Part shown: positions 58,610 through 64,000 of the stretch, piece after piece | Numbering within the stretch: the stretch's first letter is position 1 | Layout of the letters: each line of letters begins with the position of its first letter | NCBI GenBank assembly: GCA_050084515.1 | Contig: CM114271.1 | Location: 67,208,001 to 67,272,000, forward strand | Reading direction: 5' to 3' | Length of the DNA: 64,000 nucleotides | Origin: Blasia pusilla | Taxonomy: Eukaryota; Marchantiophyta; Marchantiopsida; Blasiales | Notes under the pieces: model-generated | Database searches by the model: none | What the model saw: the letters and a program-made list of their open reading frames with translations, nothing else | What the model was told of the DNA's origin: nothing | Program-made: the position numbers and the translations under genes

Positions 58610-60273
58610 CTTCTGGTATTGCAGCTTTGTAACTAGATGAAGGCCGTATTCCTCATTCTCGATTCAAGATTCCAATTCAGATACATTAATGGTCCATTTG
58701 CAAGTAAGTTTATGTTGAATATGTTGTTATTACTCTGCTTTATTCATAAAATTGGGTATATATTTTTGTTATTATTTATCTATATTATGAATAAATATTT
58801 TTTACTTTTAATTTCTTGTGTATTTTTCTAGCTTATCAATTAATAATGACATTATACGCCTTATATAAAATGTAAAGTTTATTGTATAGGATAAAGCCCC
58901 TATGACGTACCGTCATGCTGCGATCAATCGTACTTTCCAAGATATCATGGGTTTGGTGGATCGTGAATTACGAGATCTACGTTTTGGGGGCATGATAATT
59001 ATATTTAGTGGTGACTTTTGACAACTTCTTCGAGTAATACATCATGGTGATCGGTCAACTATTGTGCGTGCTATCCTTATGATATCTCTTATTTGGTCTC
59101 ATGTGAGAATAATGAAATTCACTACCAACATGAGAGTTAATTTTTTGCAAGGTAACAAAGACTGAAGCCTATGTTGTTGGTTTTTATATCTTGTGTATTT
59201 TTTATCAAGATATATTCATTTTTTTGGTCAAATTTTGTTTAGGACAAGCACAATATAAGCAAGATGGATTTGCAAACTGGTTATTGAAGGTTGGCAAGGG
59301 TCAAATACTACTGCATTTTGAGCTTGGAGATGATTTTATGAGAATTCATGATGCAATGATTATTAAGAGCAAGAGACTTAATGATTTGATTGATATTGTG
59401 CATGGACGGGATATTGATAAGTGTAGTGATATTGAACTCTTGGGGGTACATCTATTCTTACAACAAAGAGTACTAATGTGGATTTTATCAATGTTGAAAT
59501 TATGTGGTATTTTCCAAGAGAAGTAATTCTAATATTTTGTGAGTATCATAAATTTATATGAAATGAAGACAAGTTATCATAAGTTATCCTTTTGATTCTG
59601 ATGATGGTTTCTTGTTTCAAGAGTATACTTTTTTAAATACTATTTCGGTAAATGACAATGGGATGAGTTTGGTATACCCAACTGAATTCTTGAATACATT
59701 TTTGCCATGAGGTCTGCCACCATATTACTTGACATTAAAGATTTGAGCTCCAATTATGCTGTTACATAACATGAATTGAGCAAAGGGACAAGAAAACAAG
59801 ACTCGCTCCGTGATTGTTGGATTTGGTCGAAATGTTATAAATATGACCGGGAAAAATATTGGAGCTCTAGTGTTAATTCCACATGTTCCGTTGATTGTAT
59901 CTAATTAAAGGTTGTCTTTTGATTTACAAAAAATTCAATTTCCTATTCCTTGCAATTATGATTAATAAACCTTGAGGTCAAACATTAGAGAAAGCTAGCA
60001 TTTACATGCCAAATTTCATGTTTTCTCATGGACAATTGTATGTTCAAATAATTCAATTCACATAATGGTTATAGTCCCAACAAAGACTATCTTTATATTG
60101 AAAATTTTTATATCATTCAACGTTATATTAAAAAATATATAATCTAAAATTTTACATTTTATTTTTATTATTTTAATCAAAACATACTATACTATTAGTC
60201 AACATAATGATTATATATACTTTATGTAACATAATGATTATAAAAATGACCGGTGTACGGGCATTTTTACTAG
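58610..60273 (+). mobile_element. Decayed Helitron: Pif1-type helicase end and 3' terminus
   Basis: Pif1-family pieces appear in order on the plus strand: DEGRIPHSRFKIPIQ near 58637, DKAPM (Walker B, normally DEAPM) at 58890, FGGMIIIFSGDF followed by TGA at 59019, and NWLLKVGKG near 59277. APIMLLHNMN near 59745, GALVLIPHVPLIVSN near 59860 and FSHGQLYVQ near 60030 complete the series. Several stops and shifts are present, and the Rep (HUH) domain is absent. A GTAAGT...TTTTTCTAG segment at about 58703-58831 interrupts the helicase like an intron. The element ends ACGGGCATTTTTACTAG at 60273, followed by T, after a small hairpin. This matches plant Helitron CTRR ends. It is inactive. Confidence 0.8.
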
Positions 60274-60370
60274 TATGTGAATATATATTAGTTTGTAACT
60301 TGATAAGTAGTTTTTTTTAGCTCTTATGATGAGTAGACTCGTGTAGATCCGTATGAGGTCATAAATAGTA

Positions 60371-60540
60371 AGTGTGGTGGAAGTGTCCACACTGAAATGG
60401 ATCACTTAAAATATATATTTCAGATAGAAAATGTCCGGAGGAGATTTGTATCTCCTTCGGACAAATCATTCTTCCCACTAGTATAGAAATTCCCATTAGC
60501 TGCATTGGATGTCCGATGAAGATAGACTTCATCGGACATC
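60371..60540. other. Three consecutive hairpins
   Basis: Hairpin 1 has AGTGTGG (60371-60377) pairing with CCACACT (60387-60393). Hairpin 2 has arms 60432-60444 and 60451-60463 (TGTCCGGAGGAGA / TCTCCTTCGGACA, one wobble-type mismatch, six-base loop). Hairpin 3 is perfect over 14 bp (GATGTCCGATGAAG at 60508-60521, CTTCATCGGACATC at 60527-60540) with loop ATAGA. Hairpins 2 and 3 share a TGTCCG base. They lie about 100 bases after the Helitron end. Their role is unknown. Confidence 0.85.
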
Positions 60541-61481
60541 GAATCATCAAATTTTCATATTTGCCTTGTTGCCGACACATGGTAGGATGCGTGCCTTCGC
60601 GTTATGGGCTCCACAAGACAACAACACTGCCATCTTTCTAGAGTATGGAACTGTGAAAAAGTCACAAAAATACAGATTGGATACTTAGCTCGCCTTTAAG
60701 AGACTGAAGTCGCTGGACTTGCCGACAAAGCTACCCGGAGTGCGTCGGAGTTTTCACCCGACTCGGTCCGTTGAACACTAGATGCCATGCACCTTGCCAC
60801 AAGGCACCTACTCGTCCACCAAAAATGAGGTCCAGTGACAGAACTCTCTATAATCCCCCATCGGTCGAGTGAGCCCGATGTCGGTGGATCAGTGAGCCTG
60901 CAGTGGGGACCATCCGACGCCACCTGTTCTCCTGTACAATCCGGATCCCGGCTCCCACATCCTGGGTTCTAGACGTGTATAGTTCAGCGTTACTTCGTGG
61001 AAAGAATGTTCTCAGAGTCACGGGCCTCAGTTCCACATTTTGAAGAAACGGGAACCAGGTCGGAACAAATACCTCTGTATGTGTCTGAAATAGACAGAGA
61101 CCGCACCAAAGTGAGGGAAACGACGAGGACGAACCTGTCCGCCACGTATATACAGTGGAACTTGTGCTGGATGGATAAAAGCCTTTTTCTGGAGCGGATG
61201 CTCTCGAGGAAACTTCCACTTTTCTCCAAGCGAATTAAAAGTTCGCAGGAGCCGACTGATTTAGTGATCGATCTGCAGTAAGGAGGCGATCTTGCGCAGA
61301 GCAGCTTGATAGCTTCTGGAGCGCACTCGTAAGTTTGTTAAATCTCGTCAACACTGGTCGTCAAACGATTGTGGTTGAGGAGTGTAGATACAGTGCGACA
61401 GGCAGTTCGAGAGGTAGCGAGTGAATAAGAGCTAGACTGGTAGAGAGAAAGTTTTTTGATTTTGTAACCACCACTTTTAAG
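60541..61481. other. Upstream region of the AIM24-like gene
   Basis: GC content rises at about 60580. CGTATATACAG near 61144 is a weak TATA-like site. Open frames on both strands (such as 60848-61219 minus and 60997-61281 plus) overlap, have no recognisable features and probably reflect GC-rich promoter or 5' UTR sequence. Confidence 0.4.
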
Positions 61482-62231
61482 ATGGCGCAGACTTTGGGGG
61501 AATTCTTCCATTCATCACAGCGTCAGAGGCCGAATGTACAAGCTTTCGAGGCGGAGAACGGCCGCACACTGGAACTGAACCTTGGGATTCCAGGCGGCTC
61601 CGGGCAGATGATGTCCTGGGTGTGGATCAAGAACGGCTCCATGGTAGCGTACCGCGGTGAGGTGGGATTCGTGCGCCAGGGCATTATGGATCAGGGATTC
61701 GGCACCATGGTCAAGAAGGCCCTGACAGATGAGGGCATGACACTCACGAAAGCCTCCTCGAAGAGCCGCGCGCAGCTCTACGTGGCTGACGGTGCCAAGC
61801 GCGTTACTATCCTCAGACTCACAGGAGACTCCATTATCGTCAATGGTAACGATCTGCTGGCGTTTGAACCCACTATCAGTCATAAGGTCACGATGATGAA
61901 GAAGGCGTCGTCGATTATGTCGGGGGGATGGTTTAATGTGAAATTGAGTGGACATGGTTTCATCGCGATCCTGAGTGAGGGCGAGCCGATCACGCTAGTA
62001 GTGGCTCGAGGACATCCTCCGGTCTTCACTGATCCCCAGGCGACGGTAGCCTGGTCCGGGGACTTGACTCCTGACTTTAAGACTGACGTACAATTCAAGA
62101 CGCTTTTCGGAAGAGGTAGCGGCGAGAGCTTCCAAATGAAGTTTGATGGGAGCAAGGGTCCCTCAGGTTTCGTCATCGTGCAGCCGTATGAGGAAGTCGC
62201 TCCTCCACGAAGAGGTTCGGAAGTCTTTTGA
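61482..62231 (+). CDS. AIM24-family (DUF124, tubby-like fold) protein, 249 aa
   Basis: An intact intronless frame starts at an ATG in good context (AAGATGG). The whole length matches the AIM24/DUF124 family, which runs about 220-260 residues. Supporting segments are NGSMVAYRGEVGFVRQG (residues 51-67), LTGDSIIVNGNDLLAFEPTI (113-132) and SGHGFIAILSEGEPITLVVA (156-175). DPQATVAWSGDLTPDF (184-199) and GRGSGESFQMKFDG (210-223) complete the match. There is no transmembrane segment and no clear N-terminal mitochondrial presequence. In yeast, Aim24 is a mitochondrial inner-membrane protein that supports MICOS and respiration. Bacterial homologues are cytosolic and of unclear function, so location here is uncertain. 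No neighbouring gene suggests a pathway. Codon use and GC are like the other intact genes of the window. Confidence 0.92.
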   Translation: MAQTLGEFFHSSQRQRPNVQAFEAENGRTLELNLGIPGGSGQMMSWVWIKNGSMVAYRGEVGFVRQGIMDQGFGTMVKKALTDEGMTLTKASSKSRAQLYVADGAKRVTILRLTGDSIIVNGNDLLAFEPTISHKVTMMKKASSIMSGGWFNVKLSGHGFIAILSEGEPITLVVARGHPPVFTDPQATVAWSGDLTPDFKTDVQFKTLFGRGSGESFQMKFDGSKGPSGFVIVQPYEEVAPPRRGSEVF

Positions 62232-64000
62232 TTGTGCAGAGACTGTACTTTACGGCTCAAATTACCGTGAATGAGAAATACAGAAGCGATAATAACATAT
62301 ATCTGTTTGCGCGACACCAAATGAATTTGATAGTGAATAATCCTGTCGAGTGGATTGGCCTTGTTGAAAATGAAGCTATGTTGGTCTAGTCGGATATGCA
62401 CGCTATGTTGCACTCACATATTCGACTCTATTGCGGCACGCCACTCTCGAACTCTCACATACTGGCCCTGAATGAAAGAGTGACCCTTTGAAGTATTCAT
62501 TATCATAGCAGCATCATAGAGATTGGCTTATCTCAATAAATTAGCGAGGTTTCATATGGAGAGTGCGATTTCAATTTTCACCTCGCTCCACTCTCCGAGT
62601 CAATATGATCCAATGACCAATGGGTCACTCTTAAGAGAGTCGATAGGACTTGAACGCCTACAGTCATATTGAAATCCGTGCATCACACTAGGACTGCTTA
62701 TGGAGACTACGTGTTAAAATCTCTCGACTCAACCATCGGAATGAGTGAAGAGCGCAGAACTCTACGCTCTCGATTAATTCTAGGTCGGCATATTTACCAA
62801 GACATTATATTGTACATAATACTGGAGCACATAAGGAGGATCGTATGAGTTGACTGTATAGGGCATCTGATCAGGGTATTTATGGAGCTATCGCAGTTCG
62901 TCGTTGGATCATGGAATAACAGTGGATCCACAAACGAATTGGACCAAAGTTTCCTCACCTCGAAGATACCGTCCTGATGAAGAATAGTTCTTTTTGTCCG
63001 AAGATCTCTAATCCGCTGTCGCCCGTCGCCCCTCACTGAATGTCCCACATTTTGAAATGGAACAGTGTCCATCGAGATAGAAAGGAAACAGAGCTTGAGA
63101 TCATTTTCCTTTGATTAGCAAAGATGATCATTTTATGTTACGAAAGGGCTATTTTCATGAAACGCGAGAAAGAAGATGTGGATTCCCACGCACGATTGAA
63201 CGTTATGCAACGTTATTCCCATGGAGTCGAGATCGGTCTGTTAATATTCCCTCGTCTGGTTTCATTTCATCATACAGGCGATCTTCATGGGCATTCCCAT
63301 ACAGGATTGAAACTAACACCAGATGCCTCTATGATCAACCTGACTTGAGAATATTAACGGATTCATCGCTGGACCGATCTCGACTGCTTAGGTTCACACG
63401 AAGATCGAGCTCCAAACCGTCATTAACGAACTAAAGTGTCAGCAGGAGCTCCGGGGTTTACTGAGGCAGATATTAGATTAGGGAATATCCTAGAGACTGC
63501 GCTGGCAACGGAATCCCGGACCTCCTACCAGAACACACAGGCGCTTGAAATCCCTCCATGTCGAGCTACGCAAATATCCATGTGAGCAAACAAATCTAGC
63601 GCCAAGAATATTCACCAAACGTCGGGCAAATTTTTCAGGTATGTGTGAATATAAGCTCGATCCATGCATTGTTGCGATGCTCAGGACTTTTCACCAGCTG
63701 CCCGGATCCAACTGCCCCAAAGTATAACGTCTAAGAAATGCATGCAGTCGCAGGTAAGACACGTATTCTCCTCTACTAAGTATTCCCTCTTTTTTTAATA
63801 AGAATAATGAAACGAGTGTGGGGAGAGAAATTAATTTTTAAACAAATATGAAGAACACGTGGATACTCTGGAATGAAAATGCTTTAGGGGTTGTAAAATG
63901 GAATTTTGGAGAAAAAAATAAATCTTGAATAGATTAAGAAACAAAATTGGAATGGAGATTTAGAAAAGGAATGATTAGTTGCGGAAACTTTATTTTTTAT
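62232..64000. other. 3' flank of the AIM24-like gene and intergenic DNA
   Basis: No supported gene. Frames of 60-110 codons at 62794-63727 have no recognisable features. A possible AATAAA signal lies near 62535. After about 63770 the DNA becomes AT-rich again, which closes the gene island. Confidence 0.4.

Noticed and set aside
60848-61219. Minus-strand frame of 123 codons upstream of the AIM24-like gene
   Set aside because: A plus-strand frame is open over the same bases, and neither has recognisable features. It is probably GC-rich promoter or UTR.
61515-62413. Antisense frames of 146 and 177 codons
   Set aside because: They overlap the well-supported AIM24-like gene and its 3' flank, so they are shadows of its codon composition.
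1-64000. tRNA, rRNA or snRNA genes
   Set aside because: I looked for A/B-box and cloverleaf-like sequences and conserved rRNA phrases and saw none. A tRNAscan-SE and Infernal run would be decisive.

Overview
The window looks like nuclear DNA of a land plant with a repeat-rich genome. The basis is a plant-specific GIL1/IRK-interacting-type protein, GT-AG introns, LRR-receptor remnants, Ty3/Gypsy elements with plant-type gag-pol, hAT transposases and a plant-type Helitron. My best guess is a bryophyte, perhaps a liverwort, because AIM24-like and HSPA12-like Hsp70 genes occur together. That guess is inference and cannot be proven from 64 kb.

Layout. From 1 to 13.4 kb the DNA is AT-rich and repetitive. 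It holds four copies of a G-skewed dispersed repeat, a short Helitron candidate, several local duplications, a degenerate minisatellite and a decayed hAT (DUF4371-type) transposase. From 13.4 to 25.4 kb lies a GC-richer gene island. It contains minus-strand LRR remnants, an unrecognised four-exon plus-strand gene (about 371 aa) whose 3' end is tandemly duplicated, more LRR-receptor remnants, and an intronless 626-aa GIL1/IRKI-type gene. From 25.4 to 42.8 kb come AT-rich DNA, a tandem array of about 16 degenerate units of about 180 bp (27.8-30.6 kb), a decayed minus-strand Ty3/Gypsy element with recognisable LTRs (30.9-40.0 kb), a decayed minus-strand hAT transposase, and a long hairpin.

From 43.6 to 46.4 kb there is a broken Hsp70/HSPA12-like gene. 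From 49 to 56.8 kb there is a second minus-strand Ty3/Gypsy element. It has lost its protease, and downstream of integrase it carries extra ORFs (a protein of about 375 codons and a coiled-coil protein). A TATA-bearing plus-strand segment is embedded between these. From 58.6 to 60.3 kb lies a decayed Helitron helicase with a good 3' terminus. It is followed by three consecutive hairpins and then an intact AIM24-family gene (61.5-62.2 kb).

Only three genes look intact: the four-exon gene, the GIL1/IRKI-like gene and the AIM24-like gene. They are scattered among transposon debris and show no operon-like relationship. Premature stops in the decayed ORFs are mostly TAG, which fits deamination of methylated CAG/CTG sites in silenced plant DNA. 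All boundaries of repeats and pseudogenes are by eye and approximate.
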